A stretch of 64,000 bases of DNA from Megaustenia siamemsis (taxonomy: Eukaryota; Mollusca; Gastropoda; Stylommatophora; Ariophantidae): NCBI GenBank assembly GCA_032433765.1, contig JAVIAB010000092.1, positions 106,880,279 through 106,944,278 of the forward strand, given 5' to 3'. Made by a program: the position numbers and the translations under genes. A model generated the notes under the pieces. That model searched no databases. It was not told where the DNA came from and saw only the letters and a program-made list of their open reading frames with translations. Of this stretch, positions 1 through 10,725 are shown in pieces. How positions within the stretch are numbered: the first letter of the stretch is position 1; every line of letters begins with the position of its first letter.

Positions 1-52
1 CCATGGTAGCCAACCTTCGTTGCGGAGATGGCACTTGATGATGATGATAAAA
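1..52 (+). mobile_element. RTE-A 3' terminus with TGA-repeat tail
   Basis: The first bases encode the last residues of an RTE-A C-terminus (MVANLRCGDGT). The stop codon is the first TGA of a TGATGATGATGATAA tail. Only the tip is in the window. The longer version at 19240-19556 confirms the identity. Confidence 0.8.
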
Positions 53-411
53 TTTTAAAATGTCATCACATGTGTGATTAGACATTTATTTTCTTTACAT
101 TCGTGCCCTACTTGTAAACTTTCATTTTTTTAATTGTTACAAGCATTTATCAACAAGGTATAAATAAATCAACTTTAATTTTACTAGAAACATTAACTTG
201 TGTGTGTGTGTGTTGTGTCACAAGCTGGAACCACTCATAAATATGTATCCATTTCAGGAAAGATGGAAGCGCAGCACCAACAGTGCACCTACACCAATAA
301 ATGCTGTAAAATGTGTAGGAATATAAATAGTGTTTCACTTTCTGATTTAAACAAGCAGCTGTATGTAAAAATAAAACAATGAACAAATACTTCTTCCTCT
401 TCTTTCCTTCC
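53..411. other. No recognisable feature
   Basis: AT-rich sequence between the RTE-A tail and the RTE-C 3' end, with a short GT run near 200-215. The small overlapping frames here have no recognisable motifs. Confidence 0.5.
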
Positions 412-1730
412 TCATTTGCCTTTCAGCGTCGAGGGGAGATACAATTTGCGGTCTTTTGCTCTTCTGTTCGCCTCTGCTACTGTTATGTTTCCCAGTGCTT
501 CTAATATTCCATCGACCCATCTTTTTCGTGGTCGACCCTTGGGTCTGGTGTTCTCACAACGTTTGTTGAAAGCTCGTTGTGTTGTGTTTTGTTCTTTCTG
601 CCTTGTCACGTGGCCGAACCATTTTATCTGTTGTTTCCTTATATATTATATGGCTGGGGCTATTCCTAGCTTTTTTCTCAGTTCTTCATTTCTGATCTTA
701 TCTCTCAGACTGTTTCCTGTCATTCGTCTATAGCACATTTCACCTCTGTAGAGGTTATTTTCTTGTTGTTCTTGCATCTAGGGTCCAGGTCTGGCATTGG
801 TAGCACAACGTTGGGATGAAGATTGTATTGTATAGTGCTCGTTTTGCCTCCAGAGTCATTTCCTTGTTTGATAATATTGGTGATAACTGTCGATGATTTG
901 ACGAGCTTTGTTGCATCTTGATTCTATCTCTGCCGTTTGAGAATTATCGTTTGTCATTAGCCTTCCTAGGTATTTGAATTCCTCTACTTGTTTTAGTTGT
1001 CTGCCTTCTATAGTTATGTTGATGTTCTGTTTATTTTTGGCGACGTTCATGACTTCTGTTTTGTTGATGTTGATTTTCATGTTGTACTTTGTGCCTGAGA
1101 TGTTGAGTTTGTTTAAGTGTTCTTGTAGGTCTTCTATTGTTTCATGTATTAGTGCCTGATCGTCTGTAAATAGAAGCTCGTTGATCTCCTCTGTCTCTGA
1201 TGGGTTGGCTAGCTTGCATATATGGTCCATGTATGTAATAAACAGTAGGGGGGATAGTACGCACCGCTGTCTTACGCCTGATCTAACTTCGAAGTGGTCT
1301 GTGTAGCCTGCTGCTGTTCTGACCCTGCAGCTGCTGTTGACGTAGAGGCTTTTAATAATGTTGGTTAGATGTTGGCTTACTCCGTATGTTGTTAGTATCT
1401 CCCACAGTTGTTCTCTGTTTACTCTGTCGAATTCTTTTTCCTGGTCAATGAAGGCTATGTATAAGTTTTGATTGTGTTCTGTCGTTTTTTTCTGCAAGCT
1501 GTTTTGGTGTGAATAGTGCGTCGGTGCATCCTCTGTTTTTTTCGGAACCCCATTTGAGAATCGCTTAACTGTAGTTCTATTATTGGTCACAGCCTTTTTT
1601 CCAAAATTTTGGCGTATTGCTTTCCTACATGGCTGAGAAGAGATATACCTCTATATTGATTGCAGTCTCTTTTGCTACCTTTCTTTTTTCCATATTGGTA
1701 TGATGATTGCCTGTTGCCAGTCATGAACAA
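412..1730 (-). mobile_element. RTE-C: degenerate RTE-like non-LTR retrotransposon (reverse transcriptase and C-terminus)
   Basis: Read from right to left, this covers most of a reverse transcriptase and the C-terminal region of an RTE-like LINE. Near 1720-1590, in one frame, is the finger region (NQYRGISLLSHVGKQYAKIL). The long frame 1590-856 then carries motif A (FIDQEKEFDRV), motif B (SGVRQRCVLSPLLF) and motif C as LFTDDQ, where YADD is usual, followed by VEEFKYLG. A frame change near 1460-1480 separates the finger region from motif A. The C-terminal piece 609-412 contains the GRPRKRWVDGI motif typical of such elements and ends LPSTLKGK. No endonuclease is present, so the copy is 5' truncated and dead. 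A related copy lies at 13820-14770. Confidence 0.85.
856..1590 (-). pseudogene. RTE-C reverse transcriptase core
   Basis: Open frame of 244 codons holding motifs A to E of a LINE reverse transcriptase, which copies element RNA into the genome at a nicked target. The first 45 or so codons are out of the true frame: the expected sequence around the GFRKNRG motif lies in another frame, so the annotated Met is not a real start. Motif C is FTDD, keeping both catalytic aspartates but changing the usual YA. It is probably an inactive relic because of the frameshift and missing endonuclease. Confidence 0.85.
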
Positions 1731-2128
1731 ATACGTGAATATAATATCGAGCTATAGGATCTTTGAGAGTGAATACCTTAGTTACTTGTCAAGTAGAGAT
1801 GTGAATAAGCCAGGTGTAGCAGTGTGGGTCCTGTTGTAAATATCTTTTCTTCTCATTCATTTTCAGACGTTCACACAGATTACATGATGACAACCAAAGA
1901 CATCTTTCAATTTCCAGCCTCTCCATATAGCTTTTTGTTGATAGAGACTGCCTGCTGCTAGGTATTACTTGAATCATCGCTGAATGCTAGCTACTTATGT
2001 CCAATATGTTTGAATTACGTGCGAAGTACGTGCGAAGTACGAGCGAAGTACGTACATGTGATCTGAAATCCTTTACAGCGTGCGCAATAGTGTGTTCTGT
2101 GTTTGCAATATATGTCATCATTGGAATA
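1731..2128. other. No recognisable gene; short tandem motif
   Basis: Flank between RTE-C and rep-F. Near 2018-2055 a nine-base motif, cgaagtacg/gtgcgaagta, is repeated about four times. Overlapping frames of 62-106 codons on both strands show no domain. Confidence 0.5.
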
Positions 2129-2542
2129 CCGGTCAATATGGCGGATAGGCGGCAGAAACCATTTACGCTCAGTCTGAAAAGTGTTCCTTGTTGCAGTTTC
2201 CTCATATTCCAAGTCCGGCTTGCTGCTGGAGCTACTGAGTTAGTGCTCTGTGCACACTGTGAGATATGTTTTTCATCCGGATTGTTTTTCGATATTCCGA
2301 TTGCTGACGATGAATGACAAATAACAAAGGACAGTTCAGCTGCTTCACTTTCGGAGCTGCTTGGCCTTATATATTTTGGCGTGTGCTGTAGCTACTATAA
2401 TTGGGACTGCACCTGCCTTTCTTTGTTTCGATCCTTCAATGAGATGCATTTTATTCTGATGATTCCACTGGCACGGTCAGTTGAGCAATTATGGATTCTA
2501 ATTCGTTTGCAGTGATATAGGGGCATTCGACAAACCATAACC
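2129..2542 (+). repeat. rep-F: uncharacterised interspersed repeat, copy F1
   Basis: About 415 bp sharing clear similarity along its whole length with 9668-10079 (same strand) and 39287-39680 (opposite strand). It begins CCGGTCAATATGGCGGATAGG and ends near a GCATTCGACAAACCATAACC motif. I see no protein domain, no tRNA-like A/B boxes and no clear terminal inverted repeat. It could be a MITE, a SINE of unknown head or an LTR piece. The start resembles the YY1-type core AATATGGCGG, which some LINE promoters use; that link is speculative. Confidence 0.75.
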
Positions 2543-3540
2543 ATTTTTGGATCTAGTCGCGCATGTCCCTAATGTGCATGTTGCTTAAGTGACTTAACAG
2601 ACTCTCTAACAACGTTAGCACAAAACATTCAAAAATAATAAATAAGTTAATTCAAAAACATTAAATGAGTTAATTTAAAAAAACGATAAATAAAATAACA
2701 CGCGTACACTGTAGCACTCTGGATAGTGGACAGGCAGATCTGTATTTTTGTCTTCCTCTGAAACACATCGGGTATCGAGAGGGGTACAACGTGTTATCTC
2801 TCACTCTCTGGCAGCCTCAGCAGTTGTCATGTGTTGCTGTGGTAATGTTTCTTGATGTTGTCACTACATCATGAAGAAGCAGAAAGGTTCGCTAAATAAA
2901 GCGAATCTATTAACAACATTACTGAGTTACGAAAATTTGGTTTCAGAAAAAAGCAGCTGAATAAGGAAACATTTCTTCTTGATATTCTTCTAGCCATAGT
3001 TCTAGAGATCGTGATGGCACTACTGACAGACATCATGGACCATCTTCATTGTTTATCTTTAAGTCATTCATTGGGACTCTTCGAAGTCAAACCTGTCCTG
3101 CTATCTTCCCATCTGTTCTCTCTCTCTACCGCTCATTCTTCCCTCTTTCACAGTTGTTTGCAGATTGGTCTTTGCAAAGACTATATGTTCGAGACACGTG
3201 ACCAACAATTTCATCTCGAGTTTCTTTACAATAGTTAAATGATTATAATGGAAGTCGATTACTGGCTATCTCTCTTGCGAACTTGTTTCTGTTATGAAAC
3301 AATCTAGGTAAGAGACTGCAAAATCTACGATTATATTCTACTTCCATAATTTATATTTTATTTCGTAGCTATACCGTCCATGCATCGCAATCGTATAGAA
3401 AAATTAATATAACAATGCTGGAAGATGTTAATAAAAAATATAATAAATCAAACTATACAGTCACAAGTTCATTCTTTCATACCGTTATAGATTACACAAA
3501 ACTTTTAATTTGTAAAGGTGACACACTTTTATTAGTTGGG
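2543..3540. other. No recognisable gene
   Basis: Low-complexity AT-rich sequence. The frame at 3011-3238 is broken by the one-base difference between the two large copies, so it is not under visible coding constraint. I recognise nothing here. Confidence 0.5.
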
Positions 3541-3830
3541 GGCCTCGGTAGCCTAGTTGGAAAAACCACCCGACTGGACTACCGACGTTCGGACAACCCG
3601 TGTTCGATTCCCGCTGGGAGCAGTGTGAATTGTACTCCTGATTGGAAAAAAAAAATACCCCCACGGTCGACCCAGCCGTTGGCAGAAATGGGTATCAGGG
3701 TATTACCATGGGAAGATGAGGAATGTCGCTTCGCATCTGAGTTTCGATGCTTGTGGCAACACTATACAGAAATAATACACGCGTGCTAAGACACCGGTTC
3801 AAGTCTCGTACTTTACCTTTACCATTACCT
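3541..3830 (+). mobile_element. S3: tRNA-derived SINE
   Basis: The head reads like a tRNA: GGTAGCCTAGTTGG fits a pol III A box and GTTCGATTCCC near 3603 fits a B box, about 55 bp apart. The body continues to about 3830 with a run of A near 3650. It differs from S1 in both head and body. The short coding frame across it is incidental. Confidence 0.65.
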
Positions 3831-3849
3831 TTTAATAGAGTTCAGCGTA

Positions 3850-4572
3850 AACATATTATAGAGTGCCTGAAAAATATACATCTTCATGACCAAATGGACT
3901 AAATAAAACACATAACAAAGTGTGTTACATCTACTCAATGTGCCGCGATAGCTCAGTGGTTAGTGAACTGGACTACAAAGGACAAGAGGTAGGGTTCGAT
4001 CCCAACCGACGGCTTCCGGGTTCACCCAGCCTTTAATGGGTACCTGATTTTTTTCAGGGAAAGTGTAGCGGCACGAATGTAATACCGACCACATTACCCC
4101 AAAAATCATGTGCCGAAGGCCTGTGAAATATATGGTCACAACACCATATTCCCTATACGCCACTTGGCGTGGCGGAGGTACTTTACTTTTTTTTTACATC
4201 TACTCAATATTCGTGTATGGTGCAGAAACATGGACCAAATAAAACAGATAATACAATTTAAACCTTTGAAATGTGAGTCTAGAGAAGAAAGAAAAGAATT
4301 TGGCGGAGAGAGCCCAAACACAAATAACCTTTTGCAGCAGCTAAAGATAGAAGAACTTGTTAGCACAACTTGGACAAAACAAATTAAATTTATGTTAGAC
4401 CGAAAGAAAATAAACACTTGTTTACATTTACCCTGGAAAGGAAAATACAATGTAAACGAAGCAGAAACAGATAAAAACTGAAGTAGACAGATAGCATGGC
4501 AAGGTGACCTGGAAAACCTGTGACAACATTTACCGTCAAAGAAGGAAACAATGAAATAACGTCCATAGGGTT
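3850..4572 (+). mobile_element. RTE-A fragment split by a SINE
   Basis: On both sides of the S1 SINE the sequence matches the C-terminal third of RTE-A: the left part aligns with the stretch before VYGAETW and the right part starts with it (near 4209). It continues through LLQQLKIEE and runs, frameshifted, to the C-terminal motif at about 4560-4600, where the 43-bp minisatellite starts. No reverse transcriptase core remains. Confidence 0.7.
3940..4193 (+). mobile_element. S1: tRNA-derived SINE with 15-bp target duplication
   Basis: The head GCCGCGATAGCTCAGTGG holds a pol III A box and GGTTCGATCCC (3992-4002) a B box. The body runs to a T-rich 3' end. The 15-bp direct repeat ttacatctactcaat flanks it at 3925-3939 and 4194-4208, the mark of target-primed insertion. 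It sits inside an RTE-A fragment. Other copies: 14822-15083 (+), 45514-45774 (-), 48275-48508 (-), 57675-57918 (-) and degenerate ones at 11285-11500 and 16460-16650. Confidence 0.9.
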
Positions 4573-4858
4573 CAACTCTTCATGTGAAGGCGGCACAATA
4601 TAGTGATTATGGATTCAACTTTCGATGTGAAGGTGGCACAATATAGTGATTATGGATTCAACTTTCGATGTGAAGGTGGTACAATGTAGTGATTATGGAT
4701 TCAACTTTCGATGTGAAGGTGGCACAATATAGTGATTATGGATTCAACTTTCGATGTGAAGGTGGTACAATGTAGTGATTATGGATTCAACTTTCGATGT
4801 GAAGGTGGCACAATATAGTGATTATGGATTCAACTTTCGATGTGAAGATGGCACAATG
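4573..4858 (+). repeat. 43-bp minisatellite, about 6.5 units
   Basis: The unit starts ATTCAACTTTCGATGTGAAG and has period 43. Units alternate between GGTGGCACAATATAGT and GGTGGTACAATGTAGT versions, an 86-bp higher-order pattern. The first unit is continuous with the RTE-A fragment: its NxxCEGGT reading matches the RTE-A C-terminus NLRCGDGT. Confidence 0.9.
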
Positions 4859-4892
4859 TAATAATTATTCGAATCAAGATAATTCTGTCATA

Positions 4893-5075
4893 ATGAAGCT
4901 GTCATTGTAAAAAGTATTGTTATGGAAACAGCGCCATATATTTTAGAGCAGTGATCTCTGCAATATGTGCCACTTTGGCACGCAAGGTTTCTGTTTTTGA
5001 GATTGTGGTTCTGCCCTATGTGCCGTCTTCGACTCGAAAGGACAATAGATAGATAGATATGAAGAGGCCAGCCAT
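4893..5075 (+). repeat. rep-G: retroelement 3' end with GATA tail
   Basis: About 180 bp ending CTCGAAAGGACAATAGATAG with a short GATA run. Related copies are at 50495-50650 (-), 63780-63870 (-) and, partly, 41245-41335 (+). They share the TATGTGCC and TTCGxxTCGAAAGG motifs and the tail. It is probably the 3' end of a LINE or its SINE partner; no coding part is visible. Confidence 0.7.
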
Positions 5076-5924
5076 TGAAAGCCTTGAACAAAACAGCAAA
5101 CTCGATCACATCAAACTAAACATATTGGTGTTTACAGCAATACTATAGTTCAAGGAGAAATTAACTGCACACAATATAAAACAAACCTTTTCAAGCTTCA
5201 AATACGCTCACTCTTCCTTGTCATGCCCCCCCCCCCTTTTTTTTTTTAATCCTTCCTCTTCCTTCAAGAGCACTCAATGAAAGGCAGAGTACTTTCTTTC
5301 AGAATAAGCAGTCTCAGAGATTGTGATCATCACTTACTGACAAAGCACCATTTGATTTACTCCAGCCATTCACATCAGCAAGGGACATAATCAATAACTA
5401 TCTTAGCTACAGGCAACACCCGTGCGACACTCGTGATTATAAGTGGATATTCCTGTCACAGGTCTCGGAGTACGAAAGTTTACGGCTCTTATTTATCAAT
5501 AATTTCAGGGTCAGAAAGGAAAGATAATTCAAATCTTATCTAAAAGATAATCAACCTTTCTAAGATCATTATCATTTTCCCTAGTCAACAGGGCAACATA
5601 AGGAAATGAGAACGAAACGAAGAATGACAATATTTTCATCAAATTATTCATATAAGGCCACTTTCTGAAGATCAGTGGGGTAGATAGGTTCCAAATATAG
5701 TCTCTGGTTTTTCCAGATAGAACCATCGTTAGTGTACTCGTATATGCCAAATAGTTTTTTTTTTCTTTTTTTTCAGATCACTCGGGAATTGCTAAACACA
5801 GTTCATGAGCTCTTTATTGCCGGCGTGAGTCCCAGGGGTTATTTAAGAACATTAATTTGATTGTAATAATTCTAGGAAAATTACACTTTAACATTCAACC
5901 TGGGTTGCGAGATAAAAAGTTTCC
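5076..5924. other. No recognisable gene
   Basis: AT-rich sequence with a C11-T11 run near 5226-5247 and T runs near 5755-5775, where the two large copies differ by one base. I recognise no domain. Confidence 0.5.
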
Positions 5925-6176
5925 TCCTCGCCTTGCTTGGCATATGTCAAGTATGGTGTTAGTGACCATGTTTTTTTACATGACCACTGCACAATTTTGG
6001 GTGATGTGGTCGGTATCACGCCAGACCGCCTTTACTTCCCTGAACTACCTCTGATACCAATTTTTAGAGGCTCATCAGTCCGAAAAAAAACACGCGCTTC
6101 AGGGAATCAAATCCGGGCCCTTCTAGTCAGGAAGGAAGCGAGCACACTCAACCATTCAGGCTATGCAGTGGCATGA
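5925..6176 (-). mobile_element. S2: SINE with S1-like body and a different tRNA-like head
   Basis: Read on the minus strand, a head with A-box-like TAGCCTGAATGGTTGAG (near 6160) and B-box-like GGATTTGATTCC (near 6110) is followed by a body. That body matches the S1 body along GGCGTGATACCGACCACATC and the CACTAACACCATA stretch. The head is unrelated to that of S1. The two families therefore share a body but not a head. No target duplication was found. Confidence 0.65.
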
Positions 6177-6554
6177 GTCTGTTTTATTTTTTCCATTTTA
6201 TAAATCGATGTTTTTACCTTTTGATTTTCCATCTGAAATAAAATTAAATAAGATCATTCACTAAAAAGAATAGTGTTTGCATTTTAAAAGACACGAGACA
6301 TTTAAATAGTATATATTTTGACTATGTCTTATTCAAAATACTCGAGGCTATACATGTTTTAGATTATTTATTTATGTTCTTAATGTGTTTTTTTACTATA
6401 AATATGTACTTAATGAGGTGTTTTATATGAAGGACCCAAGTCTAAATGTAAAATTAATTGATATTGCACACACATTTACTATGGCACTGCTGTGAAAGTG
6501 TTGTATTGCATTTGTTTATCTGTGGCTCCTACATTTTTTAATAGATGAGAACTA
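6177..6554. other. No recognisable feature
   Basis: AT-rich flank of the DD83E transposon. Nothing recognised. Confidence 0.5.
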
Positions 6555-8617
6555 TAGCTCGTTTCAAATCATCTGCCCAACTTTTAAAATCGATATCTTT
6601 TTAATCTCTTTTTGTAATTTTTTTCAAAATTTGCATGTAAAGTTATAATGATTAGAACCCAACAGGGAATTAATTTCATTTAAAAAAAACATTTGGTTAT
6701 TTTTGTTGCTTATTTGATTTATATAAATTTATAACGACCCATTGATGTAGTCAAAACTTAATGTTTACAGTATTTTAAGTTAAAAATAGCGATTAAAAAT
6801 CCATAGGCGGTACAATTGACGTTTTTGCACACTTTCCACGTGGGCTTTCTGGCACAATTAGACACTTGTAGAAAACACGAGGCATTGTGTGTTCCATTTT
6901 CGTTGAAATTCTGCAGTTTACAAAACATCGCAATAAAAATGTATGACTATTTTTGCAAAGAGGCTAAACGAGGAAGATTATTTCATTCTTTAGAAAACCC
7001 TCAGAATAGGACAAGACACATTTTGGATTTATCTAAACGGTCATTTAATCGCTGGATTCAAGCACGTGACCGTCAATGTTCAAAATATACAAAATCACAA
7101 GGAAGAGCAAAAATGTTGGATAATTTCGACAGTGAACTTATTAGAAGTGAAATTCGCAAAATGTTGAGTATGAATGAAACTGTTACAATAAGAAAATTAA
7201 AAGTATCGCTGAAAAAGAACAACAGTATTAAAATATCAAAGTCTACATTATGGAGGAATGTGAGAGCTGCAGGCTTTACATTCAGAAAGTATTCCAATGG
7301 ACGAAACATCATCTGTGAGAAGCCACATATAGTAGTCATGAGAAGCAAGTACTTACGTGAAGTAAAAGAGGTGCGCAAGCAAGGTTATGATATTGTGTAC
7401 TTGGATGAAACATGGATCAATGCTCACCACACTAACCAAAGGGAATGGCAGTCATCAGATGGAAAGATTAAGAGATTAATACCTAGCAGCAAAGGACAGC
7501 GCTTGATAATTGCTCATGCAGGTAGTCGACAACATGGACTAATACAGAATGCAGAGCTCATTTTTCTTTCAAAATCCATAGACAATCGGGATTATCACTC
7601 TGAGATGAATGGTCACATATTTAGACATTGGATTGAAAATTCTGTTCTCCCATCACTAGATCGACCATCTTGCCTAATAATGGACAATGCAGCGTACCAC
7701 AACATTGTTGCACTTGAAGATAAAGTCCCAACGTCATCCAGTACAAAAGATGCTATTAAGATATGGCTCACAAAGGAGCACATACAATTTAATAACATGT
7801 ACTTAAAACCTGAATTACTATCTCTAGTAAAGCAAAAACAGAGGACAAAGATTTTTCAAATAGATAAGATTATCCAAGAGCACGGTCATATAAGTTTGAG
7901 GCTGCCACCTTACCATGCTCATTTAAATCCAATGGAACTAATCTGGGCAAAATTAAAAGGACAAGTGGCAGATGAAAATACAACATTCAAAATATGCGAT
8001 GTAAAGACTTGCCAATCTCGCTTTATTAAATATAGACAAAGATTATTGGGCTAAATGTGAAGACCACGTCTTAAAACAGGAAGAGGAATATTGGAAAAAT
8101 TATGGTTTGTGGAATGTTCAACCCCAAACAGTTATTAATCTTTTAGACTCGTCTGATTCAGAATGAAAGTATATAGCCCCCACAATGTTGGCCCCTAAAT
8201 TACCTTGAATTAGTTCAACAAACGGTCCTTTTCAGGACCACACAACTATGAAAATAGGACATACAGGTATACCTTGATATTATCGTCTGTCCTCGAACTG
8301 AGCAGACAATAATTCTCCTGGTGTTTTGTTTTATCCAGTTATTTCCCCATTACGGCCACGCCTTTACCTAGTGAAAATTAATCATAGACCAGCAACTACG
8401 GTAATTTCTATTATTTAGGGCTTCACAATTTACAATTTTGACAAACATCAAAGAAATATCGCCGCTTTAAGAAAACTGCAGCTGCAAGATATTTGTTAAA
8501 TTTACATTTAAAGGGTCTTTTGCATTCTAATAACATTTGGAAAATTTCAAAAGTATTTAACAAACGGTTAGAGAGTAATAGCGTTTTGAAGTTGGGCAGA
8601 TGATTTGAAACGAGCTA
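6555..8617 (+). mobile_element. DD83E transposon of the IS630-Tc1-mariner group, full length
   Basis: A 29-bp perfect terminal inverted repeat, beginning TAGCTCGTTTCAAATCATCT, occupies 6555-6583 and 8589-8617. TA dinucleotides at 6553-6554 and 8618-8619 flank it, as expected for this group. Inside lies one transposase gene. The 2063-bp size and single gene fit a cut-and-paste DNA transposon. A weaker match continues inward from each repeat. The transposase is frameshifted, so this copy is probably immobile unless a partner supplies the enzyme. Confidence 0.93.
6939..8166 (+). pseudogene. DDE transposase, spacing D-83-E, frameshifted near its C-terminus
   Basis: The open frame runs 6816-8054 (412 codons), but the Met at 6939 is the likelier start because the helix-turn-helix-like N-terminus begins there. 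DDE residues, numbered from the Met at 6816, are D197 (YLDETWIN), D290 (LIMDNAAYH) and E374 (LNPMELIW). That leaves 83 residues between the last two, far more than the 34-41 of classical Tc1/mariner. The frame ends at 8054, yet the family-like C-terminus (IDKDYWAKCEDHV, then an acidic DSSDSE end) lies in another frame from about 8005 to the stop at 8164-8166. One extra base near 8004 or an equivalent change explains this. The product would bind the terminal repeats and cut out the element. Confidence 0.9.
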
Positions 8618-9667
8618 TAGTGACGTCTGTGGGCTATTTCCTGGTCAATAGATGTTCTTGAGTTTACTCAGCACGCAGCAAAGTTTGTCAAATCATCCGA
8701 GTGACATCACCAATGCTGCCCAACAAGGAAATAGCACTAGGGACAAAACTGACACTTTACCGCGCATTCTGATAACAGCGTAATGCAATGTTAGACTTGA
8801 ATCATTGACTAAAGAACATTTAGAAAAATAACCATTATAGAGCTGAAATGCGTTAGGTGCGTGGCAGGAAACAGCCTGAGAGGTAACACCAAAAGTGAAG
8901 AACTGAGATAAAAGCTAAGAATCATTCTTACCTTTGAAAATATAAGGAAACAACAGATAAAATGGTCTGGTCGAGTGATTAGACAGTGAGATCAAAATAT
9001 GACACAATGACATTTCAACAAACGTTACTAGAACACCTGAACCAAGGCTCGACCACAAAAATATAGATGAATGTAGTACACGGCTGTTTATTTTCAACAT
9101 AAAGTGGCGTTTAAATTATAACCTTGGAAATTTTACAACACTTGCGGATGGAGATGTTCTGAATCTAGAAATTTCCATTATTCTTAAAACGGATATTTTA
9201 TGAAAGTGGTTTCAATTTGTTTCACAAAAAGTTTAACATCTGTACATAAAGTCAATACTTATGAGTGAACGAGATATTCTAGTACTTAATGCTTGTAACA
9301 AAAAGATTCTGAAATCTGGAACCTGAGTCTCAAATCTGAAGGTATCCATGGTACGATATTTTTATATTTTAATCATAAACATTTTATAATTTTAAGATAA
9401 ACATTCTTCCAATCACTTTTTATATATAATAGAAAAATTTGTATTTTATCTTCCTGGACAGACATAAATAAGCAAATCAACTAAGAATCATTGATAAAAT
9501 AATTGTGAACATTACAAAAACTAGGAAAAATAACAGAAGACGAGACTAACAAAAGAGTAAAAGACCACAAACAATATCACCCTTCGACGATAAAGACAAA
9601 TAATAAGTTTTGGTGCTCATTATTACACAAAGAAAGTGCTTAAAGAAACACATGTACACATGATCTT
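8618..9667. other. Mostly unassigned, with a possible LINE remnant
   Basis: AT-rich sequence. Around 8920-9070 the plus strand reads ENIRKQQIKWSGRVIRQ, which resembles the C-terminal region of RTE-like LINEs (RQLRWxGHxxR) but is short and interrupted. Nothing else is recognised. Confidence 0.35.
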
Positions 9668-10079
9668 CCGGTCAATATGGCGGATAGGCGACAGGGGACC
9701 GGTGAGTCAATGTCTAAAAAATTTTGCAGTTGCAGTTTCCTCATATTGCACGTCCGGCTTGCTGCCGGAGCTACTGAGTAGTTCTCTGTGGGCACGGTGA
9801 GCTGTGTGTTTCATCCAGATGGTGTTCTATATTCAGATTGCTTACGATGATTGATGATATCGTATGACGAAGATCAGTTCAGATGTGTTAAATTCGGTGC
9901 GAAAACGCTTGATATCTTTTGACGTGTGCTATATCTGCTGCGATGAGTACTACAACTGCCGTTCTTTGTTTTGCTACTCGATGAATTGTTCGTTCAGGTG
10001 ATTCCACTGCCACGGGCGGTTAAGTAATAACGGATTTCCATTCGTTTGCAGTGATACCGGGCCTTCGAATAACCATAAC
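9668..10079 (+). repeat. rep-F, copy F2
   Basis: Second copy of the repeat seen at 2129-2542, in the same orientation and clearly diverged from it. Shared blocks include the CCGGTCAATATGGCGGATAGG start, GCAGTTTCCTCATATT, GCTTGCTGCxGGAGCTACTG and TTCGTTTGCAGTGATA near the end. Matching at both ends allows the boundaries to be set to within about 10 bp. Confidence 0.75.
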
Positions 10080-10725
10080 GTGTACACAATGGAAATATTG
10101 TGAGGATGCTCTACTAAACTTGTGGTTCCAGATTAGTCGGACAACAACACAATCCCTTCCCTTCTAAAAAATTCTTTCTGTTCAGAAAAGCATGTTTCAT
10201 TGATCAAGCAGGACTTTTGAATGGTCTTGGTCAGATCTAGGTCGCCACACCGCTGTTAGCAATCAACTGTTAGTCGCTGCTGAATATTTTGACCAGACTA
10301 TTGAATAACAGAAAATTGATAAACCATTTTTGGTAATTCGGGGAATCCAGATTTGTTTAGAGCACCGTAAACGGGACTGTGTTGAGGCAAATCAATAGGT
10401 TATCATAACTCGCATACTACAACAAGTTGATATGATCAAGTGGGATATAATCTGTAATTGATCTTTACCAAATTCATGTTTTCGTGTTAGTATCGTCAGC
10501 TAGGTTATTATATACTATCTCTTAATAATAATTTTCTTATTAAAGTCATTTCGTGCAGCCTCTGACGCTAAAACGATTGTCAACAGTATTGATGATTTGT
10601 CCGTAGTATTTTAATTTCCTCTGTAAGATGTTTACAAGTTATTCATCACAATGTTTATGTCATTTCGCATGTCTTCATTGCTCATTTTCATTATCCAAGA
10701 TATATTAAAAATATTATTTTACCCG
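10080..10725. other. No recognisable feature
   Basis: AT-rich sequence between rep-F and the I-group LINE tail. Nothing recognised. Confidence 0.5.

Noticed and set aside
1997..2317. 106-codon frame with a signal-peptide-like stretch
   Set aside because: Most of it lies in rep-F, whose other copies do not keep this frame open.
3943..4015. Possible tRNA gene (A and B boxes)
   Set aside because: The head is followed by a conserved SINE body, is flanked by a target duplication and recurs several times. No complete cloverleaf is needed to explain it.
4110..4481. 123-codon plus-strand frame, and 67-104 codon frames on the other strand
   Set aside because: It starts in the S1 SINE and runs into the RTE-A fragment across the target duplication. 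It recurs only because of the large duplication.
8000..8010. Programmed ribosomal frameshift in the transposase
   Set aside because: No slippery heptamer or obvious downstream structure; a simple mutation explains it better.
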